Assembly (NCBI GenBank): GCA_964035795.1
Contig: OZ038323.1
Coordinates: 11,978,786 to 12,042,785 of the forward strand
Source of the DNA: Pterobdella sp. o SKG-2022
Taxonomy: Eukaryota; Annelida; Clitellata; Hirudinida; Piscicolidae
DNA: 64,000 bases
Direction: 5' to 3'
Both the position numbers and the translations under genes were made by a program. Of the stretch, positions 1-21,949 are shown one piece after another (the stretch's first letter is position 1; each line of letters opens with the position of its first letter). Under the pieces are notes generated by a model. That model was not told the origin of the DNA. It worked only from the letters and a program-made list of their open reading frames with translations, and made no database searches.

Positions 1-9427
<9,427 letters not shown>

Positions 9428-11158
9428 TCCAGCTTTAAACGAATATTTATATTTCTTCAACTTACAAGCACCAATAACGTGAGTGTCATTAAGACTAATT
9501 AGGAGCATTTGAAACACACCGATATAAGGGTCCACAGCACGTCGACTTTGACATCTTTTATGTAAGCGAGGTGACTTACATCATCATTTGAATCTCATGA
9601 AGTGTTCATGTGAAAAAAATTATTGGATACCTCTTAGAACCGAAGTAGCATAAAGATTGCATCAATAAAACAGGGCATGACACGGAATCGAAACGAACAC
9701 CCATCGGATCGAGTGGTAGTTGGACACAGCACCACAAGTGATCAGTGGTGGTGAGAAAGAGAAAAGATTTGAATGATTTATTAACTAAATAGCCGAAGAT
9801 GCTTCTAAATGAAAAATGAACAAGGGTGACTGACGCCCTTCATAATGATTTGGAATAATAAGAAAAATCATTATTTATTGTAAATAACATGAATAATAAT
9901 GAAAAATAACTAAAGCATTGAAATGGTACAGTGAAGATAAAAAAGTCTATACAATGAAATAATAAAACATAATAACGATAATAATAAATAATATACAATA
10001 AAAATAATAAATAAGAAATATACATAAGTGAAAAGATTAATTTGAAGATTGTACCTCTCTTTAAATGAATCGGCATCGAGAACAATCATCCATAAAAGCA
10101 AAAAAAACAATAATAATAATGATAAGGATTGAAACACCACCACCACAAATAGGTGGTGACGGTGCCTCAATGATGTGACATCTAGACATCTCGTCAATAA
10201 TAACAATAATAAGGTAATGGTATTAAAAAAAAGACAACAATAATAATAAAATAATAAGGTAATGATAACAAAAAAAAACATAATAATAATAGAAATAAAA
10301 GTTCAACAGTGCAAAATATATGGTGTAATGAAAATTTCAAATAACAGAAATTTTAACAATAATGTGGATTAAACATAGGAAATTAACAAAAATAACAATA
10401 ATAAATAATAGAAAAAATAATAACGTAGGGGCACGGGTTGTCCCGTGGATTCTAATGATTGTGCGCAGTTAAGCACGGTAAGGTTTGCTATTTAGTAAGT
10501 AAGAACATCTCAAAAATATTACTTTTGCAAATAAATCATGTAGATTGAAATAATCAACATTATCCTTCCCCTCCTCCTCATTATTATTATTGGTATTATT
10601 AGCACAACTAGCACTAACACTCATCACCTTCATTTCTTACGCCGTTGGAGTCTTTGTTAATATTATCGTTATTTTTGGCATCATTATCATGAACGTCACT
10701 CTCACACGTTAGTGACAGACTCATATCATCGACGTCATCATCATTCTTCTTTTTGACGTCATCATTCTTATTTTTGACGTCACCGTCCTTATTGTTATCA
10801 TGCTTGACTATGGAAGCGTTACTAGTATTATTATTATTATTTTTGTTGTTGATACTAGTGTTATTGATAGGAGTGTTGGTGGAAGGGTTGCGAGGGTACT
10901 TGAATGGGCGACCTCGTCTGTGGTGGTATCAACATCCATCTATCCATCTATCAATTTATTTTCCCATCCATCTATCTCTCTACTTACTCATCTCCCATCC
11001 ATCCATCTATCTACCTACTCATCTTTCCATCCATCTAGCTACCTACTCATCTCCCATTCATCCATCTATCTACCTACTCATCTCCCATCTACCTATCTAA
11101 TCATCTCACATCCATCCATCTATCTACCTACTCATCTCCCATTCATCCATCTATCTAC
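9428..11158. other. Intergenic, AT-rich, with simple repeats
   Basis: This lies between the divergently placed 5' end of the ABCC gene and the 3' end of PHF10. I see no convincing exon. 9840-10420 is dominated by AAT/ATA microsatellite-like sequence. 10930-11210 is a degenerate tandem array of ATCC/ATCT tetramers (units such as CATCCATCTATCTACCTACT). The short ORFs at 10753-11327 are translations of that repeat. A B-box-like sequence on the minus strand near 9680-9700 (TTTCGATTCCGTG) may be a decayed tRNA-derived element. Confidence 0.6.
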
Positions 11159-11210
11159 CTACTCATCTTCCATCCATCCATCTATCTTCTTACTCATTTT
11201 CCCACCTACC
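10930..11210. repeat. Degenerate ATCC/ATCT tandem repeat
   Basis: About 280 bp built from ATCC, ATCT and ACCT tetramers with interspersed TACTCATC. Its right edge runs into the last PHF10 exon, whose final codons therefore derive from the repeat. Confidence 0.8.
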
Positions 11211-14200
11211 CCTCCTTCCCACACATACTTGGGTTTATTGACAGGGGTATTGGAGGGAATGTTGAGACACAACCTGCACTCCCATCGACCTTCAGGGATA
11301 CTACTAAGACCCTCACAATATGTGTGATAGCCTCTGTCACATCGATCACAAAACACCATCTTGTCCTGTGTTTGTTTGTGCACATGTGTATAAAATGTAT
11401 GAAGAGCTAATTGAGGACCATTGATAGTATGGTACAGAAACTCACTTCATCATGGGGCTCAGCACACTTGGAGCACACCTTGCATTCCATGCACTGCCAC
11501 TTGTAGGTCCTTATCACCTGCACCTGGGACATTAAAATTTGATTGAGAATTGAAATACAATTTGAAAAACAGCAAATTTAATCATTATAAAATAATGGAA
11601 ACAAAGAGAAGCAGACCATATCGGGGTGGATGCCGAGACAGGCAGTGTGGTTGAAGAGATGGCATGAGCAGCACCTGACAAGCTGGTCTTGCTCCTGGTA
11701 CTTGTTCAGCCACCCTTGACCACACATGCTGCACCTGGCTGTCACGCTCATTGGGTGCTGTGGTGTGTGTTTGTTTGTTCATGCATGCATGGAGGAATAG
11801 AATGATGATAATGATGGGAAACCAATGATGAACCCACCTTACGACCCCTGCCTGGCCCTCCCCTCCTCATTTTTCTCACTGACACCACAGATGTGGTTGA
11901 CACATCAGCTGCTACATTCTGCTTTGCTGCATTGCTGCTAGCTGCTGTACTCATCGTCTGTTTATGTGGTGAGTCATCAGTCATCAAAATATTCCCATAC
12001 ACACACGTTACTGCATTGTGACATGAACCAACCTCATCATCTTCATCTTCTTCATCGACATCATTATCATCATCTTCAGGTAGATTGACAGATGAGCATT
12101 CAGGATTGCCATCAAAGTTCTTGGGAGGAGTGAAGATGGAGGTGTTAAGGGGCATGTAAAAGAGTTCAGTGGAGTGGTAGTGCCTGTATGACTCCTGGAA
12201 CTGCCCTGGAACCACTGACACCGGATAACTCTCACACAAAAGTTTGGTGCTGAAAAGTGCTGCTTTTTGACCTCCCTTCTGGGCGTGCTGGATCTCCTGT
12301 TGGCGAGCATGACTGCATATACTCACACAGAAACAAAACTCAGACACATGAACAAAAGTCAAACAAACACATTAACAAAACTCAGATACATACAAATGTC
12401 TGCAGATCAAAGTAGCTCTGTCTCTCGGTAGCCCTCTCTTTATTGAGCATACTGTTAAATGCAGAGGCAGACTTCAAACTCTTCCTTAACAAGTTCTCAT
12501 ACCTGATGTAGCAACAGCTGTCATAATGCTATTCAAATATTTAGAGCATCATTCAAATAATGCTTATACAATTTTAAACATTTGAATGGCCATTAATATA
12601 TGCTAGCCGGCTAGTGTTGTTGATGGTGTTAGTGGTTGTAGTGGTGGTGGTAGTGGTGGCACAAGGGGTCATTATCGGGGGCTTTTCTGGTGACTCTTTT
12701 CCATTCAACCTTTTCCTCCTAACAGCCCTCTGATAGTCCTGCATCATCATCATCATTTATTTATTCATCTTCCCCTACTTCACCACCATGACACTATTTT
12801 CAACTCTTTCCATTACCAACAATTCTATCATAATATCAACAATAATCATCATAGAAATAGAAATAATGTGAATCATAACAAGAGGAATAGAACCTGGTGT
12901 TTGGAAGGAAAATGCTTGGCCAAAATTTCCACTACTTCTTGTGAACACAACACACTTATGTCTGCATTTTAATAAAAAAAAATAATTATAAAGATGGCGC
13001 TAATCTCTGTCTGACCCCTATAACAACATTCATCAAGTGTGACTTCCCTATTTTTGAACAACCACCACCTTCCTACCAAGGTGCTCACATGTGTCACCAC
13101 CAAGGTGCTTACATTTGTCACCACCAAAGTGCACATGTGTCACCACCGAAGTGACTCTGAATTGAGAAATTGTTAATCCAAAAATAACAAAATAGTAGTT
13201 CACTTTTAAGTTTGTTCTTTTTATTCTTGATGAAATCCCCGGTTTTAGAAGAAACACTGGCATCACCATCATCGTTGTTGTTGGTTTCACTACTGCTTTT
13301 GAGTTTGTGGGGGTCAGGTGGGTTGATGCAACCTTGTTTGAGAAGGTATGCAATTTCCCTGGGATGGTTGACCACCCTTCTCAATAGGTTCGAGTACCTG
13401 TGTGGATGCAATCATAACATGTATTAGGGTTCTGATGCTTTTGAAGCATGCAACAATGACAAACATGAATAATAGGAAGGTGGCATACCTGGATCTTAAC
13501 TTGAAGCCGAGAAGTTGGTTCAGTTGGCTCTCAATGAGCCACCACTTGACCGAACTGTTGTCACCTCGACCAATGCTCCACTCATACTCCAACAAATACC
13601 ATCCCTCTGCCGCCATGCTGTATGTTTCCATGTTTACATATATGTTAGTTTATGTATGTAGTTTATGAAGCGATAGTGAGCTGTTGAGGGAGTTAAATGA
13701 GGACAGAAGTGAAACAGGAATGTTGATAGTAAAAATTATGTTGAAAATTGATTTATAATGCCACCGACCTATTAGCATTTTTGATTCGTTCAGAAATGCT
13801 CAGAGACTTTTTCTTCTTAGCTTTTCGTAGATTTTCATAATCATCATCATCATCATCTTCTTCACCTTTTTTTTCACCCATTCTTTTTCTTATTGAGTCA
13901 CCTAGTTTATTTTCTATCCTACCCACCACGCCCCTACTCATACCTCTTTTTACTCCACGTCCTCTTTTACCCCTACCTCTAATTGAAGGGGTCAACATTC
14001 TTCCTTTCTTCCTGACACCAGCATTACCTCCATAATCCTCCTCCTCCATTGACATCATGCTGATCCTCTTTGCTTTCATCATTTGCTTATCCTCTTCATC
14101 ATCATCATCCTCCTCACCCTCATCACCTTCACCCATGTACACCTTTCTTCTACGCTTCCTTGTTGACCTCAACGAATTTGTTTCTTCACCATTTTTCAAT

Positions 14201-15243
14201 GACTCACCCTCTTCATTTTTCTGCATCTTTTTTATTTTTGATTTTTTCACTTCTAAATTGCTACCATTGAAACCAACATCATTATCTTCATCTTCTTCCT
14301 CCTCATCATTTACACCTCTACTCAACTTATCTCTTTCACTCACCAATATTGAATCATCCTCTGCCTTGTTTTCATCATCATCATCATCATCCTCATCAAA
14401 GCCATTGACATATGACATGTCAATCTCAACAACTTCTTCAACCACACCATCGGTCCTTTCTTTCACCTCCTTCACCACACCTATCTCACCCTCATTTAAA
14501 CTACTCTCCATCACTTTTAAGCTCTTTTGTGTTCTATCATTGCTTGAGTCATTTTTGTTATTGTGTGAATTTTTGTTATTGTGTTGAGTTCCATTATGTG
14601 ACAACGAAGAATTCTCATTGGATATCGCCTTGAAGTTTCTTTCATCTTTTTGTTGTGATTTATCATCTTCATCATCTGAAATACTGAAAACTTCAACTAC
14701 ATCATCAACTTTAGAGCTGTTGCTGAGTTTTGAATTAAAAAGGTTGGAGTCAATGGCAGCATCAGATCGAGTATAGGGGATGTTGAGTGGAGGTGTGTTG
14801 TGTCGGTGGGATGAACTGAGAAGGTTCTCAAGATGGAAACCCTGCTTTAGACTAGAAGCTCTTTGAGGCGATTCAGATAATGTGGATAACGGCTCTTTAA
14901 TTACTGAAGAATTTTTCATATAAATTGTCTTTTCGCTTTTTTGAGAATTATTGCTGAAGTTAGATAAATCATTGGAACTTTTTTGCGGATTGGAGTATTG
15001 TATAGAGTGTTGCTCTGATATATAGGGGTTAGAAAACTGCGGTAAGTGGGCTCGAGGACTAGATGGTTTGGTGTTGAAATGGTGGTGCTTTGACTTGTTA
15101 TGACTCATGTCTAGCACTCCTTTCACCGATGAAAACTCGTTGTAGTTTGATGTTCCATTCGAATAATTGAAGTCTTTTTTTGACTGATTTTTCATCGATG
15201 AGAGATCCCAAGCGCCCACGTTATGCTTGCTATTCGATTCCAT
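11159..15243 (-). CDS. PHF10: PHF10 (BAF45a / SAYP-type PHD protein), PBAF chromatin-remodelling subunit
   Basis: Eleven exons on the minus strand: 15243-13769, 13617-13489, 13397-13204, 12961-12894, 12738-12710, 12502-12394, 12296-12033, 11957-11838, 11757-11617, 11523-11446, 11365-11159. All phases close, giving about 937 aa. PHF10 targets the PBAF SWI/SNF complex to chromatin. Residues 1-491 are a low-complexity acidic/serine-rich region in one exon. The SAY region follows ([70 protein letters not shown]), then an acidic stretch, a basic GRGRK patch and two tandem PHD fingers ([40 protein letters not shown]). The two-PHD C-terminus with a SAY domain separates it from DPF1-3, which carry a Kruppel finger. 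The N-terminus is far longer than I recall for the vertebrate protein. The end is a short tail read out of a tetranucleotide repeat, so the true 3' end could differ. Confidence 0.93.
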
Positions 15244-16038
15244 ATTTAATTTATTTTCAAAAATTTGAGTTTTCTTTAATGCAAATTTTTCAAAAACATA
15301 AATGATAATTATAATTGAATTGTGTGCATTAAAATGGGTCCATCAAGTGTGCATAATCGTATTAAACCGCCGGTAGCAAAACAAAGAAATCATCCAAGCC
15401 AAATCGAATTTGAAATATTTTGAAACAAATTATATAACACTGAAACTAATCACTCTAAAACAAATTTTTAACTTCAAACATACTTAATCGAAATTTGAAA
15501 AATTCGAATAAAACAGTTACTTTGGATGCCTGTTTATGTGATAAATTTAAAAGGTTCTTCTAACAGTCAAATGTTTGTATGAATTCTAGAAGAAAAAGAA
15601 ACGCCAAAATGTAATTTTAGTTGTCAAAAACTGAAAAAAAAATGGTTCAGTTTTTTTCAAATATATTTATTTTTAGACAAACTGCGAAGTTAAAAATACA
15701 GTTTCTTATTCCTTGCAGAGCTGAAAATGTAGTTTGGTGCTCGCACGTAACTGCATAAAGCAATGGTACTCTGGATAGAATGAGAACAAAAAATCATCTT
15801 CAATATTTTTTACTTTTGATTTTGATATCTTTTATTATTTTTTTGATTTTCAATGGCATCTTAATAAACCAACTCAGTATGTATATTGGTAATTAAGTTC
15901 CAATTTCAAGTTCCTATTCATTTTAATCTATAATTTTTTAAAATAAAGGAAGAAATTCAGAAAAAGGCAAAGGTATACAAGTAAAAGATCAAAAAAAAGC
16001 AAAAAAGTTATTTTCTATTCATCAATTCAATGTTGTAG
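15244..16038. other. Intergenic region between PHF10 and GALNT
   Basis: The two genes diverge from here, so it probably contains both promoters. It is AT-rich with poly-A and poly-T runs. The N-terminal exons of the GALNT (cytoplasmic tail, membrane anchor, stem) should lie here or be small. I see only weak candidates, such as an ATG at 15333 (MGPSSVHNRIKPP before a GT) and one at 15641, neither with a clear signal anchor. Confidence 0.5.
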
Positions 16039-18815
16039 CATCAGATCTTCTTCCTCTCAACAGAAGCTTGCCAGATTATAGAAACAGAAAGTATGTAATT
16101 AATATTTTGGAATTTTCATGATCATTTTATTCACTAAAACTTTTAAACAGGTGCACAGAAATAGATGCTGGTTCTCTGGGGAATGTGAGTGTCATCATTA
16201 TATTTCACAATGAAGCTTGGTCCACACTTGTGCGCACAATTCTCAGTGTTTTAAGCAACACTCCTCACCATCTCATTCACCAAATCATACTCGTGGATGA
16301 CTTTAGCTCTATGGGTTTGTTTTGTGAGGTGCCACAGAATATCTTTTGAAAGCAGCAACATTTTCAAAACAGAACATTTAGGAACAAAACTTAACACATA
16401 TATAAAAAGCCTACCTGTGTCAATGTTGTTGGTGAGGATGAGGAAGAGGAGTGGTATAGTGGGCTCCAGACTTGCTGGTGTGTGAAGGGTTTGTGTTCAC
16501 ATGCAAATTTTTACAACAAAACCATGCTGACAGGGGCAAGGAGGGCCACAGCAAGGACCTTGGTGTTTTTGGACTCTCATTGTGAGTGCACCCCAGGATG
16601 GCTGCCTCCTTTACTCACTCAGATCACTCTCAACAAGTTTGTTTAGTTTTAATAATACAGTTTTTTATAAATAAATATATAATGATAACCATAGTATAAT
16701 ATAATATTCATATCAGTTGATTAAATAAATCATGGCATTTTGCAACAGAAAAAGGATTGCCTCTCCCCAGATAGATGTGATAAAAATGGACACGTTTGAG
16801 TACAAGCCCTCTCTGTCACCCAAGTGGGGGGCCTTCGACTGGAAACTCAACTTCAAGTTTCTCATTTTGTTTCCATATTTGAGTACCTTTTCTTTTTCAT
16901 ATTTAACATAAATGATTTCATTATTCCTCATTAATAATATCAATAATAACTTTAGTATTATTTTTATATATTTAGGTGGTACCCTCTGTCAAGAGAAGAG
17001 AAGTTGAGAAGAAAAGGGGATGTTAATGAGGCTATCAGGTGTGTCATCATGGCTCTCAACATTATCATTATCAGCACCACCATCATCATTATTGGCACCA
17101 GCCTCATCATACATAGATATTGTGGTGTTTATGTATGTTAATACAGAGACTTTTCAGATTCATTGCATCATAATAACTTTGACAACAATGACATCAAACA
17201 CCTCAGGACACCCGCCATAGCAGGGGGACTGATGGTGGTCGACAAGAAATTCTTCTTCATTAATGGAGGCTACGATGAGCAGCTCTTCATCTGGGGGGCT
17301 GAGAACATCGAGCTATCATTGAGGGTAGGTTTGTGTGCATGAGCTCTTTCACATACTCTTCAAGCATTTGAAATTTCAAGTGCCCATGATGCACAGTAGA
17401 AAATGGGCTATAAAAGTTTAAATAATATTAAAAATCCTGTTTTATTTGATTGCTTTGTTGTTGAGGTGTGATGCTGTTAACAGACATGGATGTGTGGAGG
17501 TGAGTTGGTGATCGTGCCCTGTTCTCGAGTCGGGCATGTTTTCAGGACTGTGTCACCCTACACATTCCCTGGAGGAGCTAAGTGAGAGAATGTTCATTTT
17601 GAGTATTTAAAGAAAACACCATGACATGAAACACCACAGCAAAGTGCTGAGGGAGAACAACATGAGGGTGGCAAAGGCATGGATGGATGAGTGGGTGTAC
17701 CTATATTCTGGTGTCATGGCAGGTGAGTGCTTGGGTCATTATGTGGTCATAAAGGAATTATGTTATCATCGTCAAGTGATATTATTAAGTGCTCCAGTAA
17801 AATGCCTCACACAGATAACTTTTTGTTGCACAAGACTAATGTGTCTGCAAGGTGTGTTGATAATAATTATTATATTCATTTATGTTAATCTTCTTTATTA
17901 TCATTCAAATATTTATTTTTGATATTGGCAGACTGAAGCTGAGGGAGAGACTGGGATGTGTTGACTTCAAATGGTACCTTTTGAACATCTTCCACCACTC
18001 ACAGTTCCCACTCAACCACCGATTCCTGGCTCATGTGAGGGGTGCAACTTTTTGGCCTTTTTTTATAGGAATTTGTATGAATATCAAAACTTTTTCTAAA
18101 AACACACAGCTTCAAAACAAGCAGACAAAGAAGTGTTTAACGATCACAGGCAAGCAACCACATCTGAAACTTGTCACATCCGAATGTCGCAAATACAACA
18201 CCAATCAGGTGTGTTTACATCAATCACTGATATAGACATACAAATATTAAATGACACCAACTCAAACACTCAGTTGTTTCTGTACAACAAAGACTTCAGC
18301 TTGCAGAATGAGAACCACTGCCTGGACACCAGTTCCTCCTTTACCCTGGTTGCTCGACCATGCTCCTTCGGTATCCCCACTCCATGGACTTACCATCACA
18401 AGGTTCCCTTCCTGTCTTGACCCTGCTTTAATAATTTTGTTTCGTATTGACACCTAACTAAAATTTTAATCATTTGCTAGAACAAGTCCCTCATCCATGT
18501 GGCATCCTCCACATGCCTTCAACACCCACCATCCAACCTTCCACCAATCCATCCATTTTCATATTCACCTACCATTTCCAAAGGAGAACTTTCTCTTGGT
18601 TAGTTTGCTATCAGTTTCATCCTTATACTCATATCCATCTTATAAAACGACCATTTTTTAATTTTATATATTTATTATGATTTTGAAGATAATTTTTCAC
18701 AATCTTTATTATGATTGTTATTGTGAATTTTAAATGATTGTTATGATGACCAGAGACATGCAGGGGTGACGATAGGCAGTCATGGAACGTGAGGGCATTC
18801 CACTGGCAACACTGA
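16039..18815 (+). CDS. Polypeptide N-acetylgalactosaminyltransferase (GALNT family), 5' exon(s) not found
   Basis: Golgi enzyme that starts mucin-type O-glycosylation. Fifteen exons in phase: 16039-16090, 16151-16314, 16373-16477, 16534-16636, 16749-16856, 16976-17038, 17207-17324, 17484-17581, 17640-17722, 17815-17851, 17932-18034, 18110-18208, 18274-18402, 18481-18598, 18754-18815. The GT-A domain shows [28 protein letters not shown], metal-binding DSH in [27 protein letters not shown] and [11 protein letters not shown], and [15 protein letters not shown]. The C-terminal ricin-type lectin domain has three repeats ([21 protein letters not shown]...GDDRQSW). The third lectin repeat contains a proline/serine insertion. 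The model begins at [13 protein letters not shown], so roughly 100 N-terminal residues with the membrane anchor are missing. The 37-nt exon 17815-17851 ([12 protein letters not shown]) is required to keep the frame. Confidence 0.92.
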
Positions 18816-18949
18816 TTCTCATCACTACCTTCTTTATTCTAATCTTTTTGTTTTTTTATTTCTTCATTTATATTGTTAGTATTGGTTATTTGGTGATACA
18901 TATTTATAGTTCCTTTTTTAAACCGGCTCACCTCATCCTTATCATCTCA

Positions 18950-19231
18950 CATCCAATCAAATCATTTCCAATGTTATTATGATTGTTCCAACATCCAGTC
19001 AAATCATTTCCAATGTTATTATGATTGTTCCAACATCCAATCAAATCATTTCCAATGTTATTATGATTGTTCCAACATCCAATCAAATCATTTCCAATGT
19101 TATTATGATTGTTCCAACATCCAATCAAATCATTTCCAATGTTATTATGATTGTTCCAACATCCAATCAAATCATTTCCAATGTTATTATGATTGTTCCA
19201 ACATCCAATCAAATCATTTCCAATGTTGTTA
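18950..19231. repeat. 42-bp minisatellite, six full copies plus a partial
   Basis: The unit starts CATCCAATCAAATCATTTCC and is 42 bp. Copies begin at 18950, 18992, 19034, 19076, 19118 and 19160, with a partial at 19202. They are nearly identical. Because 42 is divisible by 3, both strands carry apparent ORFs here (a 14-residue repeat), which are not genes. Confidence 0.97.
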
Positions 19232-19648
19232 TGCCACACCCTTGATTCAGTACTTCATCTCACAGACCAACCCTCAGATCTGATGTGGTGTTGAGAGCAT
19301 TTGTTGATATTGTTCCTCAACTTCTATCGTCAAAATTTTTCGTTGTCTTCCTTTTGCACATTTTTAGTTGTACCAAATAAGGCAAATAGCATGCAATCTT
19401 GAATATTATTATTTAGAGTACGACTCCGATGTATTGCAAATGACGTGGGGGTGATGAAGAATCACAAATTTATTGAACTAATTTTTATTGAAACTGTTCG
19501 TGATGAATATGAAGTAACGAGGAACTAGAGTGGCGTGGCAACATCGCGTATGACCATTGAAACTATTTCTAACACGCCAATGGTGGTCCTAACATCTACA
19601 AAAATTTCTTTGTAATTAAGCCCTTTGTTCGAATTTAGTGTAAATGAC

Positions 19649-19905
19649 TTATATAGCGCCTCTTGCGCACCGTTCAAAGGCGCAATTAAAATAGAATTGT
19701 TATACTTAACTCGACTACAATTACCGAGTTATGACTATTCCACCGTTGTGAATACTGAAACACACACCTATCTCAAAATAAATCTCCTTGAAAATTTCAT
19801 CAAGTGGTGGTACTATTGAGTCAAAGCTGAATTGTGCGATGGTCAAGTGATGATGGTAGTGATCGCATTAATAAATTAGGCGCAGATACCCGGTTCGAAG
19901 TTGGG
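19649..19905 (-). mobile_element. Possible tRNA-derived SINE remnant
   Basis: On the minus strand there is a B-box-like sequence (ACTTCGAACCGGG, 19889-19905) and, about 240 bp downstream, the motif GGCGCTATATAAG (19649-19661). The same tail motif recurs elsewhere in the window. The A-box end is not clear, so this is a tentative call. Confidence 0.35.
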
Positions 19906-20428
19906 TGGCATCAAAAAAGCATGTAAAGTGGGTAGAAACGATCGAAGCAACAAAAAAATTAAATGCTCACAACCATGTGGTAAAAGAAGACTCACCGAGA
20001 TTTTTGAAAAAATTCAAGTTGCGTACAAAATGCTTTATAAAAATACAAAAAATATTCAACCAAAAAAATGAAATTTTCAGTGTGACAGATCTGACTAGTG
20101 GTTATTTTGATGTTCATTATCATCATTTGATGGTTACATTACGGTAACCTAGGACACGAAGGTTCTTGGAAACCTTTGTATTTTACAATATTATTGATAG
20201 CACTTTTATCACATTACATTGATCAACACTCTCCACCTTTTCTCACCCTCACAAAAACATTTTCTAGCCACTTCAATATGGCTACACTATTAGAGTTAAC
20301 TTCCAAACTTCAATGCCCCAGTAGAACAGCTTCAAAAGACCTGGTTATCATCATCACCACACAAAGAAGTCCGACTCCCCACACATGAGAGGTATCGGGG
20401 ACCTGGCTTGAAGAGAGCTGTCAGTCCT

Positions 20429-21949
20429 TCAGACGACTCTTTGGGCCTCTGTGTGTGTGATCCCCTCATAATGTGAAATTCTCTTACGAGAAGCTTAGTG
20501 AATCAAGTTTTATATTTTTTGTTTGTTTCCCATGCTATGGTACCAGGCTACATCATCAATCAAAACATGTAAACAATTAAGAGACACATAAGACCTACCA
20601 GCAAGAGTGGAGGGTGTGTTTGAGTGGGGGATCTCGTGGGTGAGTGACTGTGGAAACATTATAATACACTATGATGATATACTGCTGTACATGTCCCAAT
20701 AACTGGGGTCGGCAGCAGTTGACCTAAATTATGGATACTACTTCAATTAATATGTAAACTTTTTAGAGACAGCTCAATGTACTTTGCATGGTTATAAAGC
20801 AATTTAAACAAAGACTATAAGTATTAAAATTTGGTTATTAACTAATTTAGAAACAACTTATTTTTCAATGCTATTATTTCAATGTTAATTTGTAACTTCA
20901 AAGAAAAATATAATTCTGGATGTAGAGAAATTAATCTCAATGCCCCCTCCTTTTGCTTTTTCCAAGTTCTTATTGTCCATTTTTTGCAACTTTACCAGCT
21001 AATGTTTTATGATAAGGCTAAACTTATCGAAAACTATAGCTGTTTTTTGCTCAATAAATGTGCCAAAGTTCTCACATAAATTGACATACTTTGTTTAAGA
21101 ACTGCCTTTAAAACATGTTTTTATAGAAATGTTTTTTTTTTGAAAATTTTGAATAGCTTTGAAAATAAGAAACTTCATATAGTGATAAGTCTCAACTCAA
21201 AACATCACAAAAACCCCTCAAACATGCAACAAAGACTCACCTTGCTGGAGTGACAGGCAGTGATTGGAAGTAACAATGGCTTATTTTGCTGCCGTACAAT
21301 GAAGATGATAACTGCCATAGGTCAAAATTATGATAAATAAGTGAATAAAAGTATTATTGAACTAGGATTATATAAAAACACTGATGATCTCACCTTTCTG
21401 TTCCTCCCTCGTCTCCTTGATGGGGTGGCAACTGATCGGTGCAGAGATCTGTGGGAGCACATTCAGTTGATAAAAACAATAATTGAATACAAATGAAATA
21501 ATAATGATATATTGGGATGTCACACAACACGCGGTGACCTTTTTATCACTTCGGAAGTGATCTTGTGTGTGTGAACTCCATCTTGCAAGGTCATCATTTG
21601 AACCGGGTCAACCAAGTTGTCTGTGATTGCATCAAATAAGTATAGTTTATGCTATATCAATTGAGCGTTTTTAAATGTTCAGATTACTTATGATAATGTT
21701 AATGGGGTGTATGAGCAAAATTAATGAAAATTAGCATGAAATAGAAAAACCAATGTTATTGATAAAAACATAATTTCGACTTAAAAAATAACCTGTAATG
21801 TTAGAAAGACAATGGAGACTTCCGAGTTTGTTGGCAGTAGTTAAGAAGTTTCCAGAAGGAATTCTGCCAATGCTTTTGAGAGGTCTAGAGGCTTCGGTTT
21901 GGTTGCTTGTGGACGAAATATTGTTGTTCAACATTTTCGACAATTTCAA
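20429..21949 (-). CDS. Small basic protein of unknown function, six exons
   Basis: Exons on the minus strand: 21949-21793, 21620-21539, 21448-21394, 21288-21241, 20647-20599, 20448-20429. All have GT-AG borders and phases close to 136 aa, which argues for a real gene although I recognise no family. An internal ATG at 21934 is an alternative start. The N-terminus is Ser/Asn/Thr-rich and is followed by GNFLTTANKLGSLHCLSNIT, then DPVQMMTLQDGVHTHKITSE. A strongly basic patch, TPSRRRGRNRK, looks like a nuclear localisation signal. The tail ends in EAQRVV. It lies head to head with FBXO3, with about 0.9 kb between starts. The last 20-nt exon is the least certain part. Confidence 0.5.

Larger units (their letters stand above)
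18816..20428. other. Intergenic, with a minisatellite and a SINE-like remnant
   Basis: Besides the 42-bp minisatellite (18950-19231) and a tRNA-derived SINE-like remnant (19649-19905), no exon is supported. The small ORFs at 19625-20388 have no recognisable content. Confidence 0.6.

Noticed and set aside
10753..11327. 115- and 175-residue + strand ORFs (STYSSFHPSSYLLISH)
   Set aside because: They translate the ATCC/ATCT microsatellite and run antisense into the PHF10 last exon.
14057..14587. 176-residue Ser-rich + strand ORF
   Set aside because: It is the antisense shadow of the acidic GAT/GAA-rich PHF10 N-terminal exon.
18950..19231. Regularly spaced repeats resembling a CRISPR array
   Set aside because: The units are contiguous with no unique spacers, and the genome is eukaryotic.
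18928..19245. ORFs open on both strands with a 14-residue repeat
   Set aside because: The 42-bp minisatellite has a unit divisible by 3 and no stops on either strand; this is not a protein gene.
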